Shown: one piece after another, positions 18,494 to 29,800 of the stretch
Layout of the letters: each line of letters begins with the position of its first letter
Numbering within the stretch: position 1 is the stretch's first letter
NCBI RefSeq assembly: GCF_017355785.1
Contig: NZ_JAFEWE010000001.1
Location: 186,001-250,000 of the forward strand
Origin: Desertivirga arenae
GTDB taxonomy: Bacteria; Bacteroidota; Bacteroidia; Sphingobacteriales; Sphingobacteriaceae
DNA: 64,000 bases
Direction of reading: 5' to 3'
The notes under the pieces: generated by a model
Seen by the model: the letters and a program-made list of their open reading frames with translations, nothing else
Told to the model about the DNA's origin: nothing
The model's database searches: none
Translations under genes and position numbers: made by a program

Positions 18494-21400
18494 TTATAAA
18501 GTGAAGTTTAGTCCCATACTGAACATTCTGGTGGCAAGTCCACCTGTTTCAGGATCCCCGTATTCCCAGTCTTTGTTCCAAACTCCTACATTTCGGATGG
18601 ACCCAAATACTTTTGCTTTATTCATATGTAATTTTGAAATTACTGACTTTGGTAAGGAGTAGCCAAAAGCTATGCTCTCAAGACGAATAAACGAGCGATC
18701 AAATAGTTTACCAGCGCCAGTTGCTCCTACCGGACCACGGGCATCCAGACGAGCATAATCATTAGTTAAATTCTCAGGAGTCCAGTATTCTTTCCTGAAA
18801 GTATTGAATCCATAAGTAATTAATGAACCACCATTATCTCCATTTAAATATCTCCCATCTATACTCTTATGTCCCATGTAAGAATAGATACTGAATGATA
18901 AGTCGAAATTTTTATAGAACGTGAAGTTGTTTCGCAATGACCAGTTTACTGGAGGAGCGGTTTGTCCTAAAAATTCTTTATCATTATTATTATATACTGG
19001 TGTTACTGTCCCGTTAGCATTTTTTATATCATCTGCAGTATAGTTATTGGCAACTTTCGGGTCTCCCGGTACTTGCCCGTATTTTTTGGCTTCCTCGATC
19101 TCAGACGGCTGCCAGATACCGGTAACGCGATAGTCCCAGATTGCACTAATGGGATGCCCAATAAACCATCCGTTGTCCCTGTCATCCATTTCCTTTGTAC
19201 CGGTAACATTTCCGTTTGCGTCAACTACATTTTCATACTGGTAGTACAAGTGTTTAATCTCGTTCTTATTGTAAGAAAAATTCAAGGTTGTACTCCAGGT
19301 AAAATTATTCCTTTGCATGTTCTGGGTCGTTAATCCAATTTCAAAACCCCGGTTTTGTACCTCCCCAAGATTTGTTGCTATAGACGTAAAACCTGAAAAT
19401 CCAGGAAGTCGTTGATTCATAATCATATCTACTGTATTGGTCTTGTAAACATCTATGCTTCCAGAGATTTTTCCATTAAGAAAACCAAAATCCAGCCCTC
19501 CGTTAATTTGATCACTCTGCTCCCATCTTAAATTCGGATTTGCCAGACGATCGATTCTTAAATAAGGAATGTCAACTAAAGTTCCTGAAGAATTAATATA
19601 CTGTTGGCTGCCGCCTTTAACCAGATTTGCCAATTGAAGATATGGATCAGCAAGGGCACGATTTCCATTCCGCCCCCAACTAAGTCGTAATTTACCATAG
19701 CTCATTGGTTTCCAATTAAAGAATTTCTCATTAGAAAAGGTCCAACCTGCACCTACTGCCGGAAATGTAGCATATGGGTTAGAAGCTCCAAAGGCCGAAT
19801 AACCATCACGTCGAACAGATACACTTGCATTGTAGCGGTCGCTAAAAGAATAAACTAGGCGTCCCATCAATCCATCTGCAGTTTGCCGAATGTCGTTAGA
19901 ACTGAAAGAACTTTCTAGTTTTCCGGCACCATTGGTTAAGTGTAAACCCAGGGCATCTGTAGGTTGAAGGTTACGAGCCTCTACCCTATCCTGCCAATAC
20001 CTGCGCTCTTCAGCTTCATAAACAGCGGTAGCGACCAAGCGATGCTTCTGAGCAAAAGTTTTCTCCCAATTAAAGGTATTATTAATTAACCAATCAAAAC
20101 GCTTTGCCTGCTCCCTGTTCACTCCCCGATTTGTAGGAAGCGTTTCAGGACGCTGTGCAGATTCGAAGTAGCGATCGTAGAAATATTGGTAACGTGGTTG
20201 CGCGTTAAATGAATAGGTAATATTGAATGGAAATTTCACCTGAGCAGTAAAAATACTGTTAAGTACCGTGTATCCCTTTTCAAGATCCAAATACTGTCGT
20301 TCGAATTCATAATTATATCCCCTCTTCACAGTATTTCCCATAGGGAACATTGCCAAATTTCCTGCATCATCTCTATAATTTGCATATGGACTATTGCGTA
20401 GTTGATTATTCTCCCAATAGTTGGTTGAGAGGCCTGGTTGTAAATCACCATCACTGCGATCCTGGAAATTAACGTTTGCTCCAAATTGAAGCCAGTCAGT
20501 TACCCTCCCGTCTACCTTCAAATTAGAACGTATCGCCCTATAAACATTTCCCTGTACAGCTCCTTCATTGCTAAGATATCCAGCAGACATATAATAATTA
20601 ATTCTGTCACTTGCACCTGATACACTGGCGTTATAATCTTTATTAAAACCCTCCCGGAATGTTTGGTCATACCAGTCAAATGTTTTGCCAGACAAATAAT
20701 TTTGAAGAACTGCATCCTCTAAACCAAGTCTTTTCGCATAAATGCTCCATTCCGATTCACCTGTAGTATTAGTAGTATAGGCTTTCCATTGATCAAGGGT
20801 TATGCCTTGCAATCTATCGGGGCGGTCAAAGTAACCAGGCTTAGTTGCCGTAGTACCAGTTTTATGAGCCTCGTAATTACCCGTGGTTGTGTTAAGCCCA
20901 TAAGTTGGTGTTTTATACCAGTCCTCACGATACTGCATGTACTGTTCAGGATTAAATGACTCTGGATAGGCGCTTTTCGTATTTAAAGAAAAATTGGAGG
21001 TAAAGTTTATTACAGGTTTCCCTTGTCGTCCTTTTTTCGTTGTAATGATAAGGACGCCATTAGCAGCCTTAGATCCATACACTGCGGCAGCGGCAGCATC
21101 CTTAAGAATGTCAATTTGACCAATATCATCGGGGTTGATCTCCGACAATTCACCAAAGAACGGCATGTTATCCACCACAATTAAGGGATCGTTATGCCCG
21201 CCTGCAGTATAAACTGAACGCTGTCCACGTAATTGAATGCTACCTCCTCCTTTTGCCGAAGGATCCATACCCACACTTACCCCAGGAGTTCCCCGAAGAA
21301 TATCCTGTACGGTAGGTGGATTTTCGTTTGCGATGTTATCCGGCCGGATTTGAACCACTGCCCCTGTCAGATCCTTCTTACGCATGGTACCATATCCAAC

Positions 21401-21763
21401 TACCACAACTTCGTTAAGGGCCTTTGAATTTGAATTAAGCTTAATCAGTAATTCAGTCTGGTTCCCGACGTTGATATTTTGAGAATCGTACCCCATATAA
21501 GAAACGATTAATACAGCCGGATCAGGCACCTGCAACCTGAATGCGCCTTTCACATCAGTGCTTGTTCCGGCAGAGGTATTCTGGATTTTTATGGCTACCC
21601 CTATAAGGGGTTCTCCGGTCTTTGCATCCGTTACCGTACCTCGTATCATCCTGCTTTGGGCAAGCCCAACTACTGGCAATAAAAGGTAACAACAGGATAT
21701 TAAAAACAGGCGTATAATTCTTGTAGCTCTGTTTTCCCTAAAAAATAAATTCTGGCTTATCAT
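18494..21763 (-). CDS. SusC/RagA-family TonB-dependent outer-membrane transporter
   Basis: A 1089-residue SusC homologue. It has a leader ending GLAQ (about residue 36), a carboxypeptidase-regulatory-like domain (about 40-112), TonB box LNEVVVVGYGTMRKKDLTGAV (VVVGYG about 118-123), a plug with ILRGTPGVSV and IVVDNMPFFG, and a long barrel ending SMGLNFTL. Together with the SusD encoded 13 bp downstream it forms an outer-membrane oligosaccharide importer. It is the first gene of its transcription unit and has a 397-bp upstream region with a perfect inverted repeat. No anti-sigma-interacting STN domain is present, in line with control by the local HTCS and not an ECF sigma/anti-sigma pair. Confidence 0.95.
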   Translation of the reverse strand: MISQNLFFRENRATRIIRLFLISCCYLLLPVVGLAQSRMIRGTVTDAKTGEPLIGVAIKIQNTSAGTSTDVKGAFRLQVPDPAVLIVSYMGYDSQNINVGNQTELLIKLNSNSKALNEVVVVGYGTMRKKDLTGAVVQIRPDNIANENPPTVQDILRGTPGVSVGMDPSAKGGGSIQLRGQRSVYTAGGHNDPLIVVDNMPFFGELSEINPDDIGQIDILKDAAAAAVYGSKAANGVLIITTKKGRQGKPVINFTSNFSLNTKSAYPESFNPEQYMQYREDWYKTPTYGLNTTTGNYEAHKTGTTATKPGYFDRPDRLQGITLDQWKAYTTNTTGESEWSIYAKRLGLEDAVLQNYLSGKTFDWYDQTFREGFNKDYNASVSGASDRINYYMSAGYLSNEGAVQGNVYRAIRSNLKVDGRVTDWLQFGANVNFQDRSDGDLQPGLSTNYWENNQLRNSPYANYRDDAGNLAMFPMGNTVKRGYNYEFERQYLDLEKGYTVLNSIFTAQVKFPFNITYSFNAQPRYQYFYDRYFESAQRPETLPTNRGVNREQAKRFDWLINNTFNWEKTFAQKHRLVATAVYEAEERRYWQDRVEARNLQPTDALGLHLTNGAGKLESSFSSNDIRQTADGLMGRLVYSFSDRYNASVSVRRDGYSAFGASNPYATFPAVGAGWTFSNEKFFNWKPMSYGKLRLSWGRNGNRALADPYLQLANLVKGGSQQYINSSGTLVDIPYLRIDRLANPNLRWEQSDQINGGLDFGFLNGKISGSIDVYKTNTVDMIMNQRLPGFSGFTSIATNLGEVQNRGFEIGLTTQNMQRNNFTWSTTLNFSYNKNEIKHLYYQYENVVDANGNVTGTKEMDDRDNGWFIGHPISAIWDYRVTGIWQPSEIEEAKKYGQVPGDPKVANNYTADDIKNANGTVTPVYNNNDKEFLGQTAPPVNWSLRNNFTFYKNFDLSFSIYSYMGHKSIDGRYLNGDNGGSLITYGFNTFRKEYWTPENLTNDYARLDARGPVGATGAGKLFDRSFIRLESIAFGYSLPKSVISKLHMNKAKVFGSIRNVGVWNKDWEYGDPETGGLATRMFSMGLNFTL

Positions 21764-22160
21764 GATCTTGTCATTAAATATTAACTTGGTTAGTGACTAA
21801 AGGATACTTCATTGGACGCTTTTCGCAATATGAATAGCATGGACTTGCCCTTGCTAACCTCAATGAGTAAAACACCGGTAATTTGAATACCGGAAAATCC
21901 AGTATAAAATGAGATCGAAACATTATCATATCAGATCCTTTTCTTAAAATTTGTACTTGGTCAAATCACAATTCCATCAGTCAAAATTGACTGAGCTCGC
22001 GCTTTAATTATAGGTTAGTAATAATTGGTTAAATGCAATATAGAATGAAGATCATCCTCCTTCTGTTGCTTATTGAAGCAATATTAGCGTCGAAATGCAT
22101 TAGGAATAGGGAGAAAATCGTCAAAGAAAGGGGATAGAATCATACGAAATACCTAATCTC
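21764..22160. other. Intergenic region upstream of SusC
   Basis: These 397 bases lie between the GH35 stop and the SusC start and must contain the SusC/SusD promoter. The only clear structure is the inverted repeat at 21977-21994. No TAnnTTTG-type -7 element, terminator or small gene was recognised. Confidence 0.55.
21977..21994. repeat. Perfect 8-bp inverted repeat, candidate operator
   Basis: TCAGTCAA and TTGACTGA are separated by two bases, giving an 18-bp palindrome centred about 222 bp upstream of the SusC start. The size suits a dimeric regulator site. There is no flanking T-run, so a terminator is less likely. Confidence 0.4.
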
Positions 22161-24512
22161 TTAGTTCTTTTTCCTGACAATCTCGTTCCCAAGAAAAATC
22201 TTGTATTCCTTTACTCTCCCGGCCGAAGAGCTTCCTGCTTTTGGAATATACTTCAACCCTGTTACTACCTCCTCTCTTCCAAGGTCTATCACCAAATAGT
22301 GAGGATAAAGCGCCTTTTTATAACTCCACTCTGAACTCCAGAAATTAAAAGTCTGTCCATCTATCGCATTTTCAGCACCACCATTCTCTTTTATCAATTC
22401 TTCACTGCTTACATATCCGATAGTCCAATTTTGATGGCTTATCGGTTTACCTGTTGCATCAAGCAAATCAAGCTCGGCAATAGTAGCTACGTCATTGCTA
22501 AAAGAACTTAAAGCAGCAAAACAGAAATAACGACCTTTTCCAGATTGAGGAAAGCTAATACTCTGCATCTTGTCTGAATCCGGGAACTTTCCCTGGTATA
22601 TAGGAAGAATATTTTCCTGGTTAAATACAACCTCAGGTCGCTTAGACCTGGTAAAATCCTTTTCAGGATGCAAGTCATTTAAAATTGGCTGCTCGAGCCC
22701 CCTTAATTCAGCAACTTCTGGTCCCAAAAGATCAAGTATTCTCACCTCATTGACTCCTTTTTTCAACCACGGTCCCGGTAAATACATCGTCTGTGTGGGC
22801 CCAATATTCCAGAAACGACCCAAGCAATGACCATTAACCCAAACAACACCTTTCCCCCATTTGCTTAGGTCCAGGTAAGTGTCACCAGTCTTACTTAAGC
22901 TGAATTCTCCCTTCCATATTCCCGGGGTAACACCCTGATCAATTTTCTTTCCGTATTTAAGGCCCTTCAGCATTTCCTCTGAATAAGAGAGATTATACAC
23001 ATTCCAATCACCTACCATCAAAACCTTTTGTTGACTATCCACAAATTGAATAGGAGATACTAACCCCTTCCGATCATGCACTTCTGGTCCAAAGTTTATC
23101 CGGCCCATAGCATGTACCAAAATATCCACCCTTGTCTCCTTAGCTCTGGCAGGAATAGTTAGCTGAAAATTTCTTTTTCTTCTGTCCATTACACCAAGGT
23201 TCTCGCCATTGATATAAATCCAGGCAAAGTCGTGAACAGCTCCGATCTTAAGGGTACAAGCAGGTCCAGAAGGTAAAGTTGTCCGATAAAGAATACTTCC
23301 TTGTGCCTGGTCATAATATTCCATGGTTTTAGGACTAGTTGTAGTTGTAGGCGCAGGAAGGTTTTCAAACAATGGTGCAAAATTCGTAAGGCTTACAGAT
23401 TTGAAAGTAATTGCAGGATCTGTAGAAGGTGGTGGTGGGAGAGCTGGTTCTCCAGGCATGAGATACCTCGAAATAAGGGCCCTCGTCTTGAAGAATTTCT
23501 CTGTCGGTAGCCCTGCTTCACTTACAGGTGCTCCATAATCATAGCTGGAGACGTCGGGTTTGAAGGGCCTGTCAGCCCCTGCCCAAAATCCAAAGGAACT
23601 GCCTCCATGGGCCATATAAATACTGAAAGAGTTACCGTTCTTTAGCATGTACTCCATATCTTTCAGATACTGGTCGATCTTTCCGTAATTATGAGGAGTA
23701 CCCCATGTGTCGAACCATCCCGAGTAAAACTCTCCGCACATTAAAGGGCCTTCAGACTGAACTTCACGCAGAGATTTAAATGCTTCCTGAGGATTTGTTC
23801 CAAAATTCACCACCTGAAACAGATCTTTTCGAAACCCTTTCTTTAGGTGATAGGGCGGATTGCATGCAAATAGTGGTACGTTGAACCCAGCATCTGAAAT
23901 GGCTTTACGCATTATACCCATATAATCGGCGTCGTCCGCATAAAATCCGTACTCATTTTCTACCTGTACCATCAATATCGGACCACCCTGAGTTATCTGC
24001 AGTGGAGCTAGTACCTTTCCAACTTGTTTAAGGTAATTTTGACAAGCGGCTATGTATCTTAGATCCTTAGACCTCAATGCGATGTCATCATATTTTAATA
24101 ACCACCAAGGCAGTCCGCCCATTTCCCACTCAGCGCAGGTGTAGGGTCCGGGACGAAGAATAACCCATAAGCCTTCTTCCTGCGCCATCTTACAAAATGC
24201 GGCAATGTCTGCTTCCTCATTCCATTTAAATGTGCCAGGGCTGCGTTCGTGAAAATTCCAAAAAAGGTAGGCACACACGGTATTCATCCCAAGAGACCTC
24301 ATCATTTTTAGCCGGTGTCGCCAGTAAGGCTTGGGGACACGAGCGAAATGAAGTTCACCACATCTTATTTGAAATGGTTTTCCATTCAACAAAAAATGTT
24401 CCTTCCCAATTTCAAAAGTTTGTCGGGCCTTATCCCCTTTAAAGGAACTGAATATAACAATCAACAAAAAACACAAGCCCAGCCTTATGGGGGCTAACTT
24501 TAGATTTAACAT
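22161..24512 (-). CDS. GH35 beta-galactosidase
   Basis: A 783-residue exported enzyme with leader residues about 1-25. Residues about 35-360 form the GH35 TIM barrel. NGKPFQIRCGELHFARVP, MNTVCAYLFWNFHE and RPGPYTCAEWEMGGLPWWL are textbook family blocks; E187 in VENEYG is the acid/base and E261 in CGEFYSGWF the nucleophile. C-terminal jelly-roll domains follow, including the LGRFWNIGPTQTMYLPGPWL block, and a final stretch from about 660 (LDLLDATGK, LVIDLGREEVVTGL) resembles an F5/8-type binding module. It would remove terminal beta-linked galactose, here most plausibly beta-1,6- or beta-1,3-galactose of arabinogalactan side chains. It lies between the DUF2264 and SusC genes on the same strand. 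Confidence 0.94.
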   Translation of the reverse strand: MLNLKLAPIRLGLCFLLIVIFSSFKGDKARQTFEIGKEHFLLNGKPFQIRCGELHFARVPKPYWRHRLKMMRSLGMNTVCAYLFWNFHERSPGTFKWNEEADIAAFCKMAQEEGLWVILRPGPYTCAEWEMGGLPWWLLKYDDIALRSKDLRYIAACQNYLKQVGKVLAPLQITQGGPILMVQVENEYGFYADDADYMGIMRKAISDAGFNVPLFACNPPYHLKKGFRKDLFQVVNFGTNPQEAFKSLREVQSEGPLMCGEFYSGWFDTWGTPHNYGKIDQYLKDMEYMLKNGNSFSIYMAHGGSSFGFWAGADRPFKPDVSSYDYGAPVSEAGLPTEKFFKTRALISRYLMPGEPALPPPPSTDPAITFKSVSLTNFAPLFENLPAPTTTTSPKTMEYYDQAQGSILYRTTLPSGPACTLKIGAVHDFAWIYINGENLGVMDRRKRNFQLTIPARAKETRVDILVHAMGRINFGPEVHDRKGLVSPIQFVDSQQKVLMVGDWNVYNLSYSEEMLKGLKYGKKIDQGVTPGIWKGEFSLSKTGDTYLDLSKWGKGVVWVNGHCLGRFWNIGPTQTMYLPGPWLKKGVNEVRILDLLGPEVAELRGLEQPILNDLHPEKDFTRSKRPEVVFNQENILPIYQGKFPDSDKMQSISFPQSGKGRYFCFAALSSFSNDVATIAELDLLDATGKPISHQNWTIGYVSSEELIKENGGAENAIDGQTFNFWSSEWSYKKALYPHYLVIDLGREEVVTGLKYIPKAGSSSAGRVKEYKIFLGNEIVRKKN

Positions 24513-24723
24513 TTAAAATTCAACTTTGGTAAAGGGTTATCTTAGGAAGGCATAGCTTGTAATGCCCAGGGCAATATTAACCCAATCCGATACAATAAAT
24601 CAGGTATCGAATCATTTCAAAGAGGGGTGATATTCGTATTTTATATAGATTGTTAGTTAATTCCCGCCTATCAGGAGATTAATTATTGCGGCTTTTGCAC
24701 AAAAAAATAAGACAAGTGTTGCC

Positions 24724-26772
24724 TTAATAATTCAATACCTGAGTCCTTCTATCACGAAATGTAATTTGAATTTTTTGATTTCCAATTTCCTGCGAACGCT
24801 CAACTTTACGAACAGGTAAAAGTTCATCTTTCTTCCACTTCTCTCCTGATCGCTTCCATAACAATAAACTTGCGTAAATAATTCCCTCATTCCTGTTTCC
24901 AGTAAACGTATCAGAAGTATTAATTACCGAACTACTATCCTTTACCGGATTCAAACCAGTTGTTTCTACAACAGCCAATTTGTTCCAACCACTTAAAGGA
25001 ATCATAGCAAGCTGGTATATCCCATTATCAACTACTTTTACTTGCCTTCGCTTAACTCGAAGTGTCTTAATGTTAATTTTACCGTTAATTGCAGGTAATG
25101 AATAATGTCCCAGCCGAAGGTCGATCGAGTCTGAGCCAATAAGCCGATCAACCCTAAGAATTCCCCCTGGTAATGGCATCTCTGCGAGATCAATTTTTAC
25201 GGTAGAATCAGAAGCCAGAACCGACTTACGAAAATAAAATCCATCCTCATACTTGGAAAAATTAAAAACGCGTAAGGCTTCCCACTCGCCTTTTCTATTT
25301 TTGAAAGTATAGTTCATTGAGACCTCCCCATTCTTTCCATCCGCTTGCCAGGGAAAAGCGCTATTATATGAAAGTCTGTTGTAGTTTTCCGTTCCCTGAT
25401 AAACTCCAACGCTTTTACTATTACACCACGCTCTTATTTCAGAAGCCCCTATTGAGGCGTAATTTGTAATGAGGATATTTGATGAAGAGGCAAACTTGTT
25501 ATAAACTTTATTTTCTTCGAATTTGCTCTCCCAAGGTCCTTCATTTTCCGTTTGGTTCCAGAAAGAACTGTTTTCCGGCACCAGAAGTCCAAGAAAAAGT
25601 TTACCAAGCCAGAAAGCACTTCCACGACAACTATAGGTTTGAACGGCAGGTTCAAAAGCACCATAAAAGCCAAGGGTAGGAATATTATTTTCTAAGAAGT
25701 CGGGATTTTGCAAAAACTGGAGGATAGAGCCAGAAGCGATACGACGCATCCATCCATAGTTAATCTCAGCTCTATTGGTAAAACCCATTAATGGAAATGG
25801 AACAGGGGCCCCCATCCGGTAAGAAATACTTCTTCCCCACATGATCATCTCTCCCTTTCTGGAGAACGTATAAGGATAGTTGTCCTGAAGATCATCAAAA
25901 TTTACAGCAAGCTGTTTCGCGTAGTCGGGATAATACTTTTGACCAAAATACTCAGACCATATCTTTCCATACATCTGAAAAGCCCACATACTATAGTAGT
26001 CGTAATAAGGGCTGTCATGATACCATCCTTGTCCCTTATACTGATCGAGCGTTTTTTGCAAAAGATCCTTCAAATAGTTTTCATTCACCTTATAGCCCTG
26101 TTTCTTAAAGAAACTGAGAATCATAATATTGAAATAACGCCAGTTCATTCCAATTGTAGGTCCTTCGCCATAGCTTAACATTGTTTTCGCAAGAGCATCT
26201 TTGGTCTTAGGTTGCAAAGGATCCCAGAAAATCTCAGGAGCAGTAAGCAATGATACAGCAAGGCCCCCAAACTCAACCAGTTTCTGGCTTGGGCCTCCTT
26301 TTGCCCCCAAAGGCTCTATGTAAATATCACTTCCCGGAACGAGCATTTTTTCTATCTGGTACCGATAGTAATCTCCAACTTTCACCCTATTTATTTCAAG
26401 ATCAGGATGTTCTTTGAGCAAGGGTCCGGCAATGAACATTGTTCGACATAAACCTTCCATATTCTCCGTAGCATTAGGTTTACCATCTCTCGGATAACTC
26501 TTGCCACTCTGCTTTGGAAATTTCATTGGATCTTCAATGCTCTCTATATAACTAAAAGCTCCATTCAGCAAATATAATCCGGCCTCTTTCCAATGCTTCC
26601 TGGTCATACCCGTAAACGGACTTAACTTGAAATCCGGATTAGATACGTTGAATATCCTGTTACCGGGTTGTTTCAAAGTGAAAATACTATCAGATGTAAG
26701 AATCTGAGAGCGTGAAATATTACAAAGTACACAAAATATCGCTGTGCACCATAGCTTGTATCCTAAATTCAT
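24724..26772 (-). CDS. DUF2264 protein, possible GH154-type exo-beta-glucuronidase
   Basis: A 682-residue exported protein with leader about 1-22. Residues about 50-400 match the DUF2264 (alpha/alpha)-barrel style: LSPFTGMTRKHW, NATENMEGLCRTMF, IGMNWRYFNIMIL and GWYHDSPYYDYYSMWAFQ. The remaining C-terminal third is beta-rich. I associate DUF2264 proteins with CAZy family GH154, which contains beta-glucuronidases found in arabinogalactan loci; I cannot confirm the family assignment here. Removing beta-glucuronic acid caps would fit the neighbouring GH35 and exo-galactanase genes. The gene begins only 43 bp after the HTCS stop, so it may share a transcript with its presumed regulator, which is unusual for HTCS genes. 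Catalytic residues were not assigned. Confidence 0.82.
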   Translation of the reverse strand: MNLGYKLWCTAIFCVLCNISRSQILTSDSIFTLKQPGNRIFNVSNPDFKLSPFTGMTRKHWKEAGLYLLNGAFSYIESIEDPMKFPKQSGKSYPRDGKPNATENMEGLCRTMFIAGPLLKEHPDLEINRVKVGDYYRYQIEKMLVPGSDIYIEPLGAKGGPSQKLVEFGGLAVSLLTAPEIFWDPLQPKTKDALAKTMLSYGEGPTIGMNWRYFNIMILSFFKKQGYKVNENYLKDLLQKTLDQYKGQGWYHDSPYYDYYSMWAFQMYGKIWSEYFGQKYYPDYAKQLAVNFDDLQDNYPYTFSRKGEMIMWGRSISYRMGAPVPFPLMGFTNRAEINYGWMRRIASGSILQFLQNPDFLENNIPTLGFYGAFEPAVQTYSCRGSAFWLGKLFLGLLVPENSSFWNQTENEGPWESKFEENKVYNKFASSSNILITNYASIGASEIRAWCNSKSVGVYQGTENYNRLSYNSAFPWQADGKNGEVSMNYTFKNRKGEWEALRVFNFSKYEDGFYFRKSVLASDSTVKIDLAEMPLPGGILRVDRLIGSDSIDLRLGHYSLPAINGKINIKTLRVKRRQVKVVDNGIYQLAMIPLSGWNKLAVVETTGLNPVKDSSSVINTSDTFTGNRNEGIIYASLLLWKRSGEKWKKDELLPVRKVERSQEIGNQKIQITFRDRRTQVLNY

Positions 26773-26815
26773 CTACTAGATCTACTAAAATTAAGGTATC
26801 TATAAATCGCTGTAA

Positions 26816-29800
26816 TCAGAGGTTCCGATTTACTTTATAAGGCTTTTTTACAGACTTCCTATAAATCTTTATATACTCAGATGGCTTCATGCCAAAAACT
26901 TTGGAGAACTGCTCCCTGAAATACTTTACATCATTAAAACCACATTGATAAGCTCCCTCACTTATATTACAGTCTGTATTTATAAAAAGCTGCGCAGCCT
27001 TTCTAAGTCGGATAAACCTGATAAACTCGTTGGCAGAGCGACCGGAGATTAGCTTTATGCGTTTATATAAAGCCGAGTGGCTCAAATGCAGCTCTTCTGC
27101 CAAGATCTTAACATTAAAGCCAGGGTCATCCAAATGATTCTCGGTTACTTCAATACATTTCTCAAGAAATTCCTTAAAATCAGGAGACACCTTAAAATCA
27201 TCAGACTTTAAGGTTATTTGATTAAAAAAGTGCTTTTGCAGGTTGTTCCTACTCTTCAATAAATTAACTACCCTTGCTATTAATATTTCCTTGTCAAAAG
27301 GTTTAGTTATAAAATCATCTGCTCCACTTTCAATTCCTTTAAGTTTGATCTCAGCAGAAGAACCAGAGGTGAGTAAAATAACAGGAATATGGGTTAAGGC
27401 AGGATCTTCCTTTATTTTCGCACACAAATCAACACCGCTCATCTCTCCCATAACCACATCAGTAATAACGATATCAGGTATTTCTATGTTGATTATTCTA
27501 AGTGCGTCTTCCCCTGAAGCGGCTTCAAAAACAACATAGCTTCCCTGAAATATTCCTTTTACATAATTCCTAATTTCAATATTGTCATCAACAACCAACA
27601 CTGAGTTTTTTTCTGTGATCACCTCCAGGGAGGGTTCAAATACGGGAACGCTTTCCTGAATTAATTTGTGTTCAGACTCCTTAATTAAGTTTCCAATAAA
27701 AACAGGAGTCTCATTTTGTTCCTGAGACAGGTGTACGGAATCGAAATGCTTGTAGCCTTGAGGCAGTTCCAATATAAATTCACTTCCCTCTCCCTTCCTA
27801 CTATTATAAAAAAGCTTCCCCTTATGAACTTGCGCAATCTCCTTGACCATGTGGAGGCCAATTCCGAAGCCAGTGTTATTGCTCTTCCCTTTTTCTGAAA
27901 TCTGGAAAAAGTTCTCAAAAATTCGATCTCCTACTCCCGCATCTATCCCTGAGCCCGTATCTTTAACCTTAATTATGATCTGCATTTCAAGATCCTCTAA
28001 TATAATTTGAACAGTACCTCCGGCAGGAGTAAACTTGAAAGCGTTTGAGATAAGATTGAAAAGAGCTATTTCTATTTTTTCCTTATCAGCCCAAAGGTCC
28101 ACCTCCTCCTTCTCGCAAATGAAGTCAAATTTGATCTCCTTTAACCTTGCCTGTTGAACGAAACAGAGGTAAACCTCTTTACAGAAGAGGGCAGCGTTAA
28201 ATTTCGATATCTTTAATTGATTAGCATCTGTCTTTCTAAAATGAAGCAGTTGGTCAACCAGACTTAGCAAACGTGTAGCATTACGGTAAACCACAATAAG
28301 TTCTTTTGTTTCAACCTGGCTGTCTGTACTATTCAGAAACTCCTTAATAGGATTGATAATTAAGGTTAAAGGAGTCCTGAACTCGTGCGATATCTGGGTA
28401 AAGAAACTAAGTTTCTTCTCATTCAGTTCTTTTTCCTGAATAACTTTTGCATCGGCAAGCTGAATCTGGTATTTCAAACGCTCCTGTTCTCGCTGATAAA
28501 CATTATAACGATGGATAATTACCAGAAAAGCTGAAAGATAGAACCCATAGGCCCACCAGGATCTCCACCAGGGAGGAAGTACAATAATCTCCAAAGATTG
28601 TGCATTGTTCACCCAGACCCCTTCAGCATTAGTAGATTTAATTCGAAGTACATAACGGCCCTCTCTTAGTTTTGTGTAATTAGCTGAGCGAAGCTTACCA
28701 CAATAATTCCATGCCTTATCCCAACCTTCAAGGAAATAGGCATAATTTATAGCTTTTGGAGATGAATATTCAAGAGCCGCAAAGTCAAAAGAAAGCATAG
28801 TTTCATCATAGGAGAGTCTCAACTTTTTAATAGAATTATCCTTTACTCCGGCCACCTCAGGTCCTTCCGTTGTCACCGGGCTTCCCATTATGCGTATGCC
28901 CGTAATAAAAAGGGGAGGAGCATTTAACCCCAGGGTAATGCTGTCGGGATGGAAAATACTAAAGCCCTTAATCCCCCCAAAAGCCATTTCTCCTGAGGGC
29001 AGACGAACCCCAGAGCGATAAAGGAATTGATTGCTCTGCAGGCCATCCTCCTGGTAAAAGTTTTTAAATTTCCTGCTCCTGGGGTTGAAAGATGAAATAC
29101 CATTGAATGTACTCATCCAAAGTATACCTTTTTTATCTTCTAAAATTGTCAGGACAGAATTGTTTGCAAGTCCATCAGAAGTAGAAAAACGTCTGATTTC
29201 CTTGCCTCTTCGCCTGTCAAATAACAAAAGCCCTCCCCCCTCAGTTCCTATCCAAAAATTCCCTTTAGTATCCTCAAGAATGGCTCGCACCGGTTTCCCA
29301 ATCTCGAAGTAAGTATGCTTTTTAGCGAACTTGTCGAGTTTAATAAGTTCGTGATAATCTCCGCCCCAAAGACTGCCCTTTCTATCCTCTGTCAACGTAT
29401 TAAGGTCATATATCTCCTGATCAAATACTTCAAACCGATCGGTCACCCGATTAAATCGATACAATTTTCCAGCAGAGAAAGTAGAGGCCCACAAAACGTT
29501 GCTCCTATCTTCATAAAGGAGCCACACATTCTTGTTTTCAAAGTGCCCTATGTCATTGTAGCAAGAGTAAAATTTAAACTTCCCTGTTGCCTCATCTAAT
29601 CTATTAATTCCACCCTCGAAAGTTGCCACCCAGATCTTTCCCTCGTGATCTTTAAGTATTGAGCTGACCCAATTACTTCTTAGCGAACCACTTTTTCCTG
29701 CTTCATGAGAGAAGGTTGAAAACCTGTTATTTCGACGATTCCAAACGCTAATTCCTCCACCGTCAGTACCAATCCAAAGATTCGCATTTTGGTCAAGGCA

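Noticed and set aside
27243-27539. Plus-strand open frame inside the HTCS receiver domain
   Set aside because: It mirrors the receiver-domain codons and has no independent support.
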